Below, piece after piece: positions 23,515 through 36,863 of a stretch of 64,000 nucleotides of DNA (within the stretch, counting starts at the first letter, position 1; the number at the start of each line of letters is the position of its first letter). The notes below the pieces were generated by a model. It worked only from the letters and a program-made list of their open reading frames with translations. It did no database searches and had not been told where the DNA came from. Where the stretch lies: assembly GCF_001949145.1 (NCBI RefSeq), contig NW_019091359.1, positions 3,480,154 to 3,544,153 on the forward strand. The letters run 5' to 3'. The translations under genes were made by a program, and so were the position numbers. This stretch comes from Acanthaster planci. Taxonomy: Eukaryota; Echinodermata; Asteroidea; Valvatida; Acanthasteridae.

Positions 23515-26500
23515 ATGTCAGTGCAGTTACAAGAAGAGCTAAGTAGATCAAGCATGACCCAACATGCAGTTCAGACTCTTCAGAGTGAACTGTCTGATAA
23601 GTCTGAATCACCACCTACATGTACTTGTTCTTGCAGTGGCCAGGAGTTAGGTAATTACCCTGTCCTTCTTGTAGACAGTCTATTCATAGAAACGTCTTGA
23701 CTCTTCCTCATTTTGGATATTCGTCTGTAGGTGGTTAAACTTTAATAGTTCATTTAAATATTGATTGAAAACTCGGCTTGTATGCCAGTTTGAAATCAAG
23801 ATGTGTATGTGGGAGAAAGGGGGAGTTACATGTAGATTTGATATGATTACACTCTACATTAAGAAGGCAAATTATGACACCTACAGCCAGTTTTATGAAA
23901 CTTGATGTAACTCTGCACTATAGATAAACCTTACTCTAGAAATGCTTGATGTAGTACTTGCAGTCAATTTTACAAAGAATCACTTATGTGTTTGTCAGCA
24001 GTCATTTAACAAATGTTAACATTGCTCCACCGGCCATTTTGAAAACATCTTTTGTCTTTCCTTGTTGGAACTGTGCAGAAAATCTAGAAGTTCTCTCACG
24101 GCCAAACAAGTTTTCCATTACCCCCAAAACCAGTTGTACATATTTCATATAAGTACTGTTGAGTTTAGCAAAGATGAGCCTAGCCAAACATAATTAGTTT
24201 GTAGAATTGTTCATTTTTGATTTTGTAAGCACAACTTACTCTGCCAACAATGATTGTGGAAGTTAAGCCATAAGTTGCAGTGCAGGTTGTGGACTTGGGA
24301 AATTTGTCATAATTTATTGTGCAACTTATTTGATAAAATGTGGCTTTAGTTAAACTTTCTAAATTAAAGCTTTCAGCCCGATTTCTTTTGCAAACATCAA
24401 TGGATATGGGTCATTCCATGAAGTTCGGGTGCAGTTTGTGACGGCGTCCCTTGTTACATCGGTAACTTTATTGCGCATTATTTTCACATTACAACAGATT
24501 AAGTCATTGTTATTCGGCAAAGATGAAGCACACCACTACAAGAACCTAGCAAGATTTAGAACAATGTCAATTTAGAATCCACATGCACAATCCAGAAGCA
24601 CAACCTTATTGGTTGGAAAGAGCCACATTGGTCAAAAGCATTCATTTTGTTGGTAGTGATGTGACTGCTATGCTTGCATAGCCTAGTCGTTTGTGACCCA
24701 GCGATGGGCAGTTAGTACCAAAGGAGCCTCTATTGCTGAGGAAATACTGCCCTCTCTTGGTCCAGCTTGAGGCCATAATTGAACCAGCCCAACTGTAGTA
24801 CTATAGCTGGAACTACAGCAGTCCCAACTGCAAATGGTCCGAACTATAATTGGGACAGATGCTATGGTTCAGGTGTAACAATAACACTTCCTGACATACC
24901 TGAATTTGTTCTTTGCGTTACTACTGACTGATATATTTTCATATGGAGAGAGGTGTCTGCATACATCAGGAGGGGAAAATCTTTTTTTGGACTGTCATAT
25001 ATAGAACACAATGTAATTTGCAATCCTGACCCGTAGGCTGTACGTTATTGTAGCTCTGAGGGAGACAATTTGTAGTTGATCTTCTCACTTTTTTCTTCTA
25101 GATGGCAAAGTCCTAGATGTCAGTACTGCCAGCCCCTCACCACCAGCAGCTCATCACATGACTCTGTCGCAATATGTGAAAGCCCTCCTAGAGGAAGGCC
25201 TATATGAGAAGGCCCTTTCACTAGCTTATGACTGCTATCATGATCCAGAGCTGTGTGAAGACTCAATGTTTCTGGAGACAGCTCTTGTGCTGTTTACAAA
25301 CATGGAGAAGCTAGATATGATGTGGACTGAGGTGAGATGTCTTGTGACTTAGAAAAATAGGATATTTTGGAGACTAAAAATCATGGTAATGGGTTTAAGC
25401 TTTCCAAATAACTGTAAATTAAAATGATTAGTTTCATTCAGAAGAAGTGAAATCAGAGGGATTAGTTTTTGACAACAGATTGGAGGAAGTTACACTTGTC
25501 TTGAATGTTACCTACAGTGAACTCTCATTAACACAAAATTAGTTAACTTGAAAGTTGTTTGTCTCAAAAATAGAATGAGTTATCGTGCACATGGACACCT
25601 TTGCAGCTTAACCACATTGCGCTGGGGGGCATATATGAATGTCGATACTGCTGGGACGGGATCTTTTTCATTTTTTTCTGTTTTCAAAATTCTTGAAGAA
25701 TTCATAACTTCATTTACTGGACACTTACACCCACACAAAGGACTGTCTGGTTAATATTCTAATCTGACAGACAACAGCTATTGACGTTAAGAGTATTTCA
25801 GCCAGGCCTGCCGCCTTGTAAAAAGAGCCCAGATTGTGCGGTGATTATGTACTTTCTTTTGTTCATGAAACTGGCACTGCGCTGCTGACCAATTTTCAAT
25901 AGGGGCCAGATTAGCATGCAGCGGTGCTGTGTGGCTCATCGCTGCGGTGGTGGAGAGCTTTTGTCTCTGGTGGTAATCCGCTCGCCCTGAATGCCCCAAA
26001 CAGTGGTGTACTGTTTCAAAACAAGGCTGGATTTTCTCCCCTGTTGACGGTGAAAAAATGTTGGTAATTCCTAGCAGCCTTGGCTTTTGTTATGAGTACG
26101 GTATTTTGTTACAAGGCCCAGTTCTCTTTGTCTGATTTCGGAGACTTTGGCTATGCATATAAAGAATACGTGCCCGAAACCGGGCTCCTCAGCGGTAAGT
26201 GGTTAAAATGGTCACATTGGTACCTCAGTTTAACTCAAAGATTCGTTCAGCTAATATAAAAAGAAATCTCCACTGAAGCAGTCATAAATTAACCTAATTC
26301 TTCTGTACCTCTAGCTCACCCCACGCAGGATGTGTTGAGAATGTCAAATAGCTTCAGGGTAGCCAAAGTGTGGGCTCCATGACCATGACTTGTGGGTATG
26401 ATAGTGTACACCTGGTAGCAGTTTTTCTGTTAATTTCTTTGTTTCTCAGGTCAAGCAGCTGGATTCCATGACACATGTGTATCCTGCAGCTAAGTCACTT

Positions 26501-29500
26501 AGCCAATATTACAAGCCAGCTGCCTTACTGACTGCAGAAATGTTGCTGTGTAAAGAATGGTGCGGTAAGGATCCATATTTGTGGGAAGTCTCACACGTTA
26601 CACGTCTTACATGGTCTGAGGGTTCATCAAGAATATTTGTTACCCTTTTTTTTTCTTTGGAGCCCGTTGAGGGGAGCGAGTTGCCAGAAAAGCTTCCTAG
26701 CCTGTGAATGTACACTTACATACAGAGAATCTTACTGTGGTGGTTGTCCATATCTATCAAATCTATTAGTAGAGTCCAGCTTCAAATTAGTTTATTTGAG
26801 ACTACAAGTTTCTTTCTTTGTTTCAAAGAACGTTTGAGACATTACAAAAGAGTAACACCCTTTCAAAAATTGGTGATATTGCTCAAGAATTGTGAAAACA
26901 GTACAGAGAAAAGCTCTCTGTTTGCCTGTTTGAACATAGGAAAATTATTGTCGGATCTGTGGAACTAAATCTTTGAATTTTTCCCTTACCTGTAGGTGAG
27001 GAGACTATCTCTTTAAGTGACCTCCGAAAAGTCACAACCCTGTGGGTGAACCTCCTGTGGGCTCAGTGTAATCACAACATTCAAACCTTTCAAACAAAGG
27101 CCTTGCGAATTGGAAAACTGATCGTCCATGAACCCACCTTTGTCTTGACTCTGGTCAAGATTATTCATGCTGAGGTAAGGACTAATCCGACTTCTTGTGA
27201 TGAAACTGTATACATGCAGCTGGGTATGGGGAGACAAGATAATAGATGGGAAAAACGGAGGTCCAAGTATTAAAAGAAATTAAAACAAGGGCCAATATCA
27301 AAGTCCTACTAAGAAAAGAACACTTTGTTGCTATACAAGCCTCTTCATGTTGATTTCAAGTCATGTTTATTTCAAGCATTAAGCATAGCAAGAAGCACAT
27401 ATGCAACCACAGTAGCAGGTTTTGTCAAAACCTGCCGTAAGAGAAGAAATCTTCGTGACTTTTTATGAGAGCTCCAGTGTAGGGAACTAAATAATAATCT
27501 ATAATATCTTTGTTGGTGGGGGGATAGTAGAGTCCATCACAAGTCCCTTCACATGTTCTGTCACAAGTCCCCTCATTACAAGTGATTAGTTACAGGTGAA
27601 CAGCGACACTAAAAGAACTCTTTTGTCACAGTTCATTTGAATAGCTTGTAATCTTGACCTGGCTTTTGATGAATTGGACTATAACACTGTTAGAAAGTTT
27701 TTACCGTGACATAACATTGTGCCCATCATCGCCCTCTAAGATCATGAGATCCGTCGTAGAAGTGAAAACTAAGGTCTCCAATGACAAGGAGTAATGAAAT
27801 GGAAACGAGAAAGTAAATAGGCATTCTTTTTGTTCTAGGATTTGTTTGTCTGTAGGTGTGTGTACAGCTTCACTAAATCGGAAATAGTGATTTGTGGATT
27901 ACTTGATATTTATTTTCTCTTTCCGGAAAAAGGGTCTGCAAATATGTTGATCTTGAGAACTTAAATCTCGTAGATCAAAATGAAATGTAAATTACTGGAA
28001 ATCATTCCTGTCTTTTATTGCAGATAACACAGAAGGTACATTTTACCTTTTCTACTTAGCATTTCAAATTTGCACCTTGAATGAACCCTCCTTCTGCTGT
28101 AACTGTCAATGACAGTCAAAAATTCCTTCCACTTGATTTACCCCAGGATAGGACAACTGTGTCAAAAATGTAACTTCGCATGGGAGGGTTTATGTGTGTC
28201 ATTGGATTGTAAGAATGGACGTACCAGGAGCTTGGCCATGTTTGTATGTTCTTTTATTTTCAGGTTGGAAAGCATTCTTTGGTTATCTGTGTCAACCTGT
28301 GTTTGATGGCTCTCCAGCAACCTGTGAAAGATCCACAGAATAATCTGGTCAATGCTAGCCGTATTGACACCAACAACTCAGCCCTTTGCTACCTGCTGTC
28401 GGAGTTGTTAATTGGAGACACCAGTTTGAAGCAGTTGTGCCTGCTAACGGCATTCACAATCACCCCAACCAAAGAGTTATTCACTGATTTGGACAAGCTT
28501 TATAAGTCAGGAGAAATCAGGGTTCCTGTTGTGCCTCTCTTGCCATCCTGTCTGAGTTGCGTCTTGGTTCACGGCATGTATAGTCTTCTCCCTAGCACCA
28601 TCTCTCCTTTGGTGGAGTGGAAACAGTTGCGAGGAAAATGTCTGAAGTACCTGCACAGTAGTACAGTACTTAATGTGCAGCTCAAGGAGCCAAACAGAGT
28701 AATGACGATCAAGGTGTTTGTGAAGGAAATGGGTTCGGATGACAGTGAGGATGAAGAAGGGGAGAAACCGGCAGAACTGGCCACAGAGACTGAGGAATTC
28801 TCTGAGAAAGCAGAGCAAAGTCCTGTCATAGCACATACAGAATGGGAACTGCAATGGTTATCTGATATGATGTCACTTGACATGACCTGGCAACCACACT
28901 GGGTCACCAATGATGACCAACCATCAATATCCGGCTCTACAGACCCTGCAACAAGCTGTCCTCAACACAGTGAGCTGAGTGCTGGCGCTGATCTTGTTCA
29001 AACTCAGGAGGATGTACCGCCATGTAAGGTAGTGCTTTGTAATTCCAACGATACCCTCTTTAGCCATTACCATCTGTTGGAGAACAGACCTAAGGATGAA
29101 ACATTGATTCAGCCAGTGGAGGAGGAATCCTCAGCTTCATTAGGGACAGCATTGCAAGAGGACCATGCTTATAGCCTTCCTCCTTGCTGTGAAGATAAAC
29201 AGAAACCCACCGAGGAGTTGGATCCCAAACTGAGCAATGCTGAGAAGCAGGATGCAGTGAGAACTTTCGATGTTGTACAGGTATCAAGTGATCAGGAACA
29301 TAACCAAGACGTTGAGGTGACGTGGGACACTGAAGATGTTCAACTTGCATCAGGCGTGCCAGTTGAGAAAAGTTTGCAAAATTATGATATGAGCAGTTGT
29401 GAAGCAGTGTTTTGTTCTGACAAGCAAGGCCATAAAGTCCCCACCACGGGTGAAAAAGGGCTTGATGATCTAGCATCTGAGCTTAAATGTTTTGAAGGGC

Positions 29501-32500
29501 CAGATAACCTTGATAAGCCGTCAGTCGATGGCGGTGACCTTGCGGTTCATCAAAACTTTTTAGCTGATCTCAAGGATGAAATGGTTGACCCAGAGTTACC
29601 AGTACTGAACCAGCCGATCAGTGGTTCCATCATTGATGGACACCCTGATGACTTGACTGCAGATGTCAACGGTTGGTTTCATAGCATTGAACAGCCATCA
29701 GAAGCAAGCAGCATTGTTGGATCAGATGTAACACCCGATCCTGTCACAGAAGAAAGCATGCAGTGGACTGCCATCAAATCTCTATCTACTGATGGAAACC
29801 AAATGGTGGTTGAACCAAACTGGAATGAGCTTAGACTCTGGTTTTCTGAGGATAATAATAAGGAAATAGCTCCCCCAAAGCCTGCAGTTTGCTGTGCTGG
29901 AACCAGTCTGCCTGTCTTCATGAATACAATAACAGATCATGAAGCAAACTCAGGACAAGGATTCTGCAGTTTGGAGAGCACGATCAACAGGCTTCGAGCA
30001 AGTCTTTGCAGTACAGATCAAAGATCTTGTGTAGTTCAGCTGGAGGACTTACAGCAAGTTACAAAAAGTAACTCTCCGACAGGTAGCCAATACACTTCTC
30101 ATTGTAAATCAATCAAAAATCAATGTGGACAACTAAATGGAAAAACAGACAAACAGTCACTAATCTTTGACCAAAACCAAACCAGTCAACAAGCCACCAA
30201 GCAATGGCCACTCCACCAAAGGTCAGTAGCTGAAGCAGGAGTCAAGCTGAAACCATCCACTATCAACTCCCAGTCAACTTATGCACAGTCAGCAAACAAA
30301 TGTGTAACAACTCGATGGTCTTCCAACCAAGATGCAACAAGTCATTGCACAACGATACAAAAGCCAACTCAGCAACAGGATACCAACCATTTAATTATCA
30401 ATCAACCAGCAACTGATCAAAAATCAAGCCAACTGCCAGCTGATGGAAGTGAAGAGAAAGTAGAGAATAAAACAACCAGACGGAGGAATAGTTTGAACTG
30501 CACAGACAATGCCTCACACAACAAGGCAGAAACACTCTTGTTGGCTGCATGCACATCACCCAGCAACATTCTCAACCAACAACCCAGATCAAATCCAAAA
30601 TCAGAAGTTCAGCCAGAAAGTTCCACACACAGTACCGAAATCTCCAGCTGTTCTGAAACTGTGGAAGTATTGATACAACATGGAGAGGACAGTGCAGATT
30701 TATTCACGAGAACAAGGAGCAATACAAGCACCTCTTCCGAAAGCTGTGTCTTAATTAGTCCAGATGTTGGAAGGTCAAACAAGGGGCAAAGTATGGACCA
30801 GTCTGGCAAAGAGAAACTTGTGCGTGAAAAAGATTGCAAAATGGATCGTGATCGTCATCAAACAGGAATGCTAAAACCATCAGAGGCTACATCTGTCTCA
30901 TCTGGAGTTCCCAAAGCAATGAGGGCTGGATACGAGTTGGAGAAAGCACCAGTTCAAACTGAGTCCAGACATCAACTATTGGATTCATTGTTGTCTTTTG
31001 CTGTTCAAGAGTACAAGCAGATTACTGAGTCTTCTACTGGTAAGGAGAATATGTCAAACTCAGGGGACATTGACACCAAGTCAGAGATTAATTCAACACA
31101 GGGAGACCTGGAGTTAACCCATCCATGGAGCAGTGACCGATTTGAAGATAGTAAGGCTGTAAGCAGTTCAGAAGAGTCCAATATCACAACTGAGGAAATC
31201 CATGCAAGGATTCTAAATGCACCTGAAGACTTATTGTCTGGTATTAATCTGTTGCCAGAACACAGGCCAAATGAAGTGGTCAGTTTTCACACTGGGCGGT
31301 TTGCTGTTTCAAACGTGAAACCATACCAGAGTGGAGCTTGTGCATGGGGTAAGTCTTGTCATTCCAGTGTTCAGACCAGTAATAGTGTTGCCAAATTGGC
31401 AGTTCAAAGAAACTACATAAAGAAAAAGCATGAAGTACTAGGACTAGAAAACTGTCCCAAACTTGACAAGACCAGAGAAACCCATTCTGACTCAGATGGG
31501 AGTGACTTCGAGGTTGTCCAGGATGTGCGCTCCACATGGTCACTCAGTGGAAAGAGGAAAAAAAGCGAGCCATATTCTTGGCCACAAAAGAAAGGAGAAG
31601 CCCTCTATCAAAGGGAGATACCGGGAGGCAGGTCTAAGGAAGCAAGTGAGAATGGCAGCCCAAAGATAGCTAAATATGACCAGGCAAGACGGAAGACAAG
31701 TGAGCATTGTTCTCCATTGAAGACAAAGGAGACATCACAAATCCCTGAAAAAGAACCGATGAAGGTAGTAGTTGAGCCAGAGGTCATGTCATTGCTAGTG
31801 AAAGAAAGAAAGGAAGAAAATCCTAAATCTACAAAGAATAAGTCTAATTCAGCAGAGGTGGCAGCAAAAGGAAAGACAACCACCTCATCTCCATCCCATG
31901 GATACAATCTCAGAGCAGTCAACCATGCCATCAAATATTTTGTTGCTGGCTCAAGCACAGAGACTGACCTGTCCAGTGGAATGTCTGGAGAAGACACAAG
32001 GACTAGAATGGGTTACAGTCTGAGAAGCTTAGCACACAGTAATGCAAAGTCTGCTACAAGAACATTAAAGAGACCTCAAAGAACTTCCATGGCAATGGGA
32101 AGGAAGCCTCCATCTCACAGGGCCCAAACAAGGTACTCACTACAGTGTGATGAATACAAGTGCACCAGAACATCAAGAAATGCTTCTGGGAAGAAAGACA
32201 GAAGTCTTGCCAAGTCCCCATCCAAGGGTAGGTTGGTCACCACTGGCAACTGCATCTCTGATCACAACAACAATTGCGGCAATGATACCATGGGTACCAG
32301 TGGCAGCCATGCCAGCAGCAACATCAGCCCCTCTTCTCCAGACAAAAAGTTGCTTTCACCAACTCACTCCAAGAAGGCTTCTCCAAAACAGATGACTGAT
32401 TTCCATGGTAGACTTGCAGCTGTCGAAAATCCTCAGTTACCATGGGAGACTAAACCCCCTATTCGCACTTACTCCTCCAGAAAGAGCCTTTCATCCATAC

Positions 32501-32505
32501 TGTAA
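23515..32505 (+). CDS. ZNF292/RLF/ZNF654-type N-terminal protein lacking zinc fingers
   Basis: Probable nuclear protein of unknown role. Coding exons 23515-23650, 25102-25331, 26450-26564, 26996-27174, 28264-32505 join in frame to 1633 aa. The ATG is preceded by an in-frame TGA inside the exon (which starts at 23469), so this start is favoured. Residues from about 65 to 340 are helical (AYDCYHDPELCED, LCLMALQ, EWKQLRGKCLKYL) and match the conserved helical N-terminal region of vertebrate ZNF292/RLF/ZNF654 in order and spacing, by recall. The rest is a low-complexity tail: an acidic stretch (GSDDSEDEEGE), a Ser/Thr/Gln-rich centre, and a basic C-terminus with repeated GYNLR/GYSLR/RYSLQ motifs. 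No C2H2 pair (CxxC...HxxxH) occurs, whereas ZNF292 and RLF carry many fingers. Single-exon coding of the tail resembles the large last exon of those genes. Family assignment is moderate; the reading frame itself is secure. Confidence 0.75.
24592..24780 (+). mobile_element. Dispersed repeat family A, copy 3
   Basis: Starts cagaagcacaacct and ends ggagcctctattgct...ctcttggtccagcttgagg. It lies in intron 1 of the ZNF292-like gene. Confidence 0.75.
25505..26210 (+). mobile_element. Dispersed repeat family C, copy 1
   Basis: A block of roughly 500-700 bp is the reverse complement of 60370-60905. Shared blocks include aatctgacagacaacag, ccttgtaaaaagagcccaga and gtgcccgaaaccgggctcc. It is GC-richer than the surrounding intron. 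No transposase motif is seen, so it is a non-autonomous or truncated element in the ZNF292-like gene. Confidence 0.75.
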
Positions 32506-34324
32506 TACTGATTCTAAAAACTCAAACAGGTTGTTTTACTGACAGTCCTCACTTGTTGATTAAGAACCAATGTAACAAAGGATTAGTCCATCTGAAGTGT
32601 TTGATTTTTAGCAGGATGAAATTTTTAGCTGTTGAGAATTGAGCCCAAACTGAAGTCCTACTTAACAGCAATATTTGTAATTTGAAAATTTTGAATTTGT
32701 TTTTGTATATTGATATGTATCAAAACATCCAGATCCAACTGATTATTTGCCAAGCCAACTCAAATAGGATTGATGTCTAAAACAGAAAGAAATGCAATGC
32801 AGAAACAGAGACATCTCTAGTGAATATGCATTAGTTAAACATGTTTCAAGTTTAAGGAAAAATGTTTTGGAACTGTCCAAATGGTGAAAATTACCATCTC
32901 CAAAACAGCCATTTAAAAATATTCAAAAGCTGGTGAGCCTTGACAGACTGCAAAACTTATCAGTACTGTTACCACAAGGAATATTCTTTGCAATCTCAAG
33001 TCTTGTGCAGTCATTGGTTAGTTTTCTTATGTCATCAAAGAACATGCAAGACTACAGAGAAGCTTGAAACTGTGGAAGCGTTTGCCGCAGGTTTATGAGG
33101 GAAGGAAAGAAATACTTCTCCTGTAACGATCAAAGTGACATCGTTTGTTTACAATCAGAGATTATTGACAAAAACTGAATATAGAGATACATGTATGTGC
33201 TTCATATGTAGATGAATATCTTGTTACATTTGGTGCATTTTACTTAACATCTGCTGCCCTTGTATCACTTTTTAAACAGATTTTAATTTTTGGCAAAAGT
33301 ACACAGGTTTTGATTCTTGTGTTCAAAGTAGGCCCTGTCTATCAAACAGTGAAGTGTCTGCATATTGTTTGTAAATAAGAACGTATTTGTATTTTTCCAC
33401 TTTCAGAGAGACATTCTGCTTATTTATATTTTTTTCAAAGGAGATTTTTTTATTTTGTTTGATATATATCATACTTCTGTAATCATTGTTTAAAAAACTT
33501 TAATTATGCAAATGATGATGCTCTACTTTATTTCAAAATGGAGTGATTTGATACCATATTGCCAGGATTTGTACCCTAGAGTGTCAGAATTTCTTGTAGT
33601 TTTTCTGTGTGGAAGTACCAGAAACAAATTGAAGAGCAAAGTGCCTACATGTTAAACCAAAATTGTAGTTTAGCCATGAATTGGTTTTGCTAACTTGCTA
33701 GAATTCTGTTAATGTTTGTTGTGAAGGGATACCTTCACATTTATAGAGATTTCCATTGTTGCTATACATTGATTGCACGGAGTCAGTCAGTCTGTGATAT
33801 TTAAGAAAATTCTTAAATAGCATTAGAAAGTTGGGCCAGGAAAGTTGGGTATTACTAAAAGAAAAACCTTTGAAGTGTTCAAATTCATGTTGACTTGGCT
33901 ATTTTCCAGCTACTACATTTTACTGAAATCAATTCTTGTTTTGAAGAAGTTCAAAAGTAGAACTTGTACATGTAGAAATAGAGATGTGTGGGTTAAAGTG
34001 ATCACACTCACCGGTAGTTCTGAATGTGTCACGAACTCCTGATGTACATGTGTACCCATTTCTTTTTCCTATTTTGTGTTAACTTGTTTATGACGTTATT
34101 AAAGATAGAAATAATTCCTTTAATTTATGCTGTGTCACATTATCATGCTGTGGTCATACATACATTGCTGTGCATATAGTTGACTTTGTTAATAGAGACT
34201 AGTGTTGGTGGTCGAGCCTTGTCGGAGAACCAAGTTCTTTATGTACGTGTATATTGTATTATATATATTGTATATTGAACTTATTAGAAGGGAAAAAACA
34301 TTTGACAATAAGGTAAAATTACAA

Positions 34325-34550
34325 AGTAAAATGATGACTTCAGACCATCAACGTTTGATAACAGCTTTTTGGAATACTTTCCCCTTAAAACCTAATTTTC
34401 CAAAAACTGGGAGTGTTTGCAGTCTTACATTTATAATTACACGTATTGTAATCTTACCTTTGTGTATTTACTGTCAAATGGGTTTTGTTTTCTAGCTCTG
34501 TTCCCTCCTTACCAGTTGAATGCTTGGCAGTGAACTTGGTACTCCAAAAG
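34325..34550. mobile_element. Dispersed repeat, copy 2 (first copy at 5335-5560)
   Basis: Same orientation and landmarks as the copy at 5335: gacttcagaccatcaacg, aaactgggagtgtttg, cttggcagtgaacttggtactc. Confidence 0.6.
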
Positions 34551-36736
34551 TACTAGACTTCAGCACTGTTATTAGAGACCCTTGCAGACTAAAATAAACT
34601 GTTTGCTATATCTATCAGACTCTGTACTAAGCAGGGTACCAGTCCCATTTATTTACACATAAATGCACAGTCAGGAGCTTAGCCTCATGGTGACTGTCAA
34701 GGGCATTTGTGTTGACCAGAGTTTGTATCAGTGAATTTACCTGTGTATGATTTCACTTGAGAAAGACACATTCTTTGTGCCCTTAAGTCTGCAACCAGAT
34801 CCTAAAAACTGTTAGAATTGCACTTACTAGTTCAGTTCATTATCATATCAGGTGTAGGTGCCATGAGGGTAAACTTGCTTTTTTTTTAAAAAGTGACTTA
34901 CATGTGTCCACATTTTTCTTGTTGAATAAGGGGAGATATGGAGAGTTTTCTCTCATGGGATGATATTGGAAGATCAGTAATAGGAGATGGGGGGGGGGAG
35001 CATCAGGCATGTTTGTTTACTGTGCTCCTGTGTCTTCTAATTATAATTTGCTGAATATGTCAATCTGGGCATCTTCATAAAGCTGCTAGATCAAGAGATG
35101 CATTTTAGCAAATTTATTCAGTTTGAAATCAACTGACTACCACAAAGTCGGAGTAGATATTTATATTTTGCTTGGTAACCCTTGTCTGCACCGCTAGTCT
35201 GTTCAGTGCATAGTTAGGCTCTTACTGGTTGTGTAAAATATGACCTGATGTAACTTGTTTGGCAAGTTTATTTTTGAGGACTTGTTACCATTTATGTTTT
35301 GTCATTAATACGTACTTAGAGGTTATTGTTTGTGTACAGAAGTTCCAAGGTTTTAGGTGACGCATTTTCAAACATGGTGTTTTGTATAGATGGTGTTTGT
35401 ATATATTTTATTGATGTTTGTTATCTTCTTGTGTAGTTGGATGTTGGTTTAATGTTGCCAGCTGGTTTTGCAAAAATGTAATTTGTATCTCTTTGATACG
35501 TGATTTTTTTAAAGCATAGTTGGGAATCAAAGATGATGTTTTTCCCTCTGCAATCATTCAGCACCTGTAATATTACATACCAGTTATATCTATCTGGGAG
35601 TTTTAAACTTTAACCCCAGTGGTTAGTCAACATGAAAAGTGTCTTGAATTCTTGGTGTAAATTACTCCATTTTGTTTATTAGAAACTTTTGACATGTTTG
35701 CTTAGAGATGAATGGGATAATGTCTGTAACCTTTAACCCCAGCAGTTAGTTAACCTGCAAAATGTCATGAACATTTTGGTGTAAATTACTTCATTTTGTT
35801 CATTTGAAACTTTGACATGTTTGCCTGGAGATCAGTGGGGTAAAACTGTGAAATCTCGAGGTCTGGAATACTCTGAGTCAAGTTAGCTGTCATGTGTAAT
35901 TGTATAGTTTTCATAGTCACACTGAAGCAGCTGCATGTCAAGTCAGAAGTTATTTCATAAATGTGATCACAAGTACCAGGATGTACAGGCTAAGACACAT
36001 GGATATTTGTGTCACTGTTCACTTCACAGACTGCATAACTGAAATGGGAAACTTGACTAGAAATCTTATGTGTTGTTAAAGACATTCTGGGCCACTTTAA
36101 TCATTCCTGAGCACTGGTACAGTTTGGCAATAGTCTTCCTTACCTTGAACTATACATGGCTTTTATCCTTTGTGAAGGCTGCTTGGTAGTCCCTTGTGTA
36201 ACAAACATTAATTACAAATTCATTTCATTGTATCCTTAGAGATGACAGAACCTTACATTCCGAGCTATGTCATTAAAAATTGATGTAGAAATCAGATCCA
36301 AGCAGAAATTGCTGTGGTGTGGATTCGTGTTGGAGACTTCAGAGAAATGTTAATTCAGATGGCCCTGAATTCCCATATTGCCAGCTGTCCCATTGATACA
36401 ACTACTGTCATTTGTTAAAATCTTTGAACCTAAAATAAATAATAAATCTTGTAAAATCATTATCAGCCAAAGTTATCAAATTATGTTATAATATTTGTAT
36501 TCAGGAGATTTGGTTTTTATATGAAAGCGTCTTCTACTGTAAATGCAAATGTTAGTGCAACAGTGCCATTTGCTGTGCTTAAAGGCATTTGTGATATTTC
36601 ATGTTCCTTCTATTGTAAAATCTTATGAAAACCTGTCATTGTGTTTATTTAAAACCCGACATAAGTTCATGTCCAACATGTATATATAGTACATGCAGTT
36701 TCCATGTTTCATAACTTGTAAGTTCTTGAAGTTTGC

Positions 36737-36742
36737 AATAAA
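36737..36742 (+). terminator. Candidate polyadenylation signal, ZNF292-like gene
   Basis: Perfect aataaa in gtttgcaataaactt followed by T-rich sequence. It is the last strong signal before the region of the convergent gene. Confidence 0.45.
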
Positions 36743-36863
36743 CTTTTTAAAGTTCAGTTTTTCATAAATTTGTAGTTCCATTATTTCTTAAAGTCTTTGA
36801 AAGGCCCCACAACAAACAAAAAGTACAAGATCAGTTAAAATAATTGTTTTTAATTGCTTGGAT

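Larger units (their letters stand above)
32506..36760 (+). other. Probable long 3' UTR of the ZNF292-like gene
   Basis: No exon-like frame follows the stop at 32503-32505. AT-rich sequence continues to a well-placed aataaa at 36737-36742. Earlier signals (for example aaataaac near 34593) could also be used. It includes a dispersed repeat at 34325-34550 and a near-duplicate pair of about 120 bp at 35605-35720 and 35730-35840 (both with aaccccag, ggtgtaaattact and ttgacatgtttgc). Confidence 0.4.

Noticed and set aside
28507-31997. Minus-strand and shifted frames opposite the 4.2-kb exon
   Set aside because: Shadows of the long ZNF292-like exon; that frame is continuous with conserved upstream exons.
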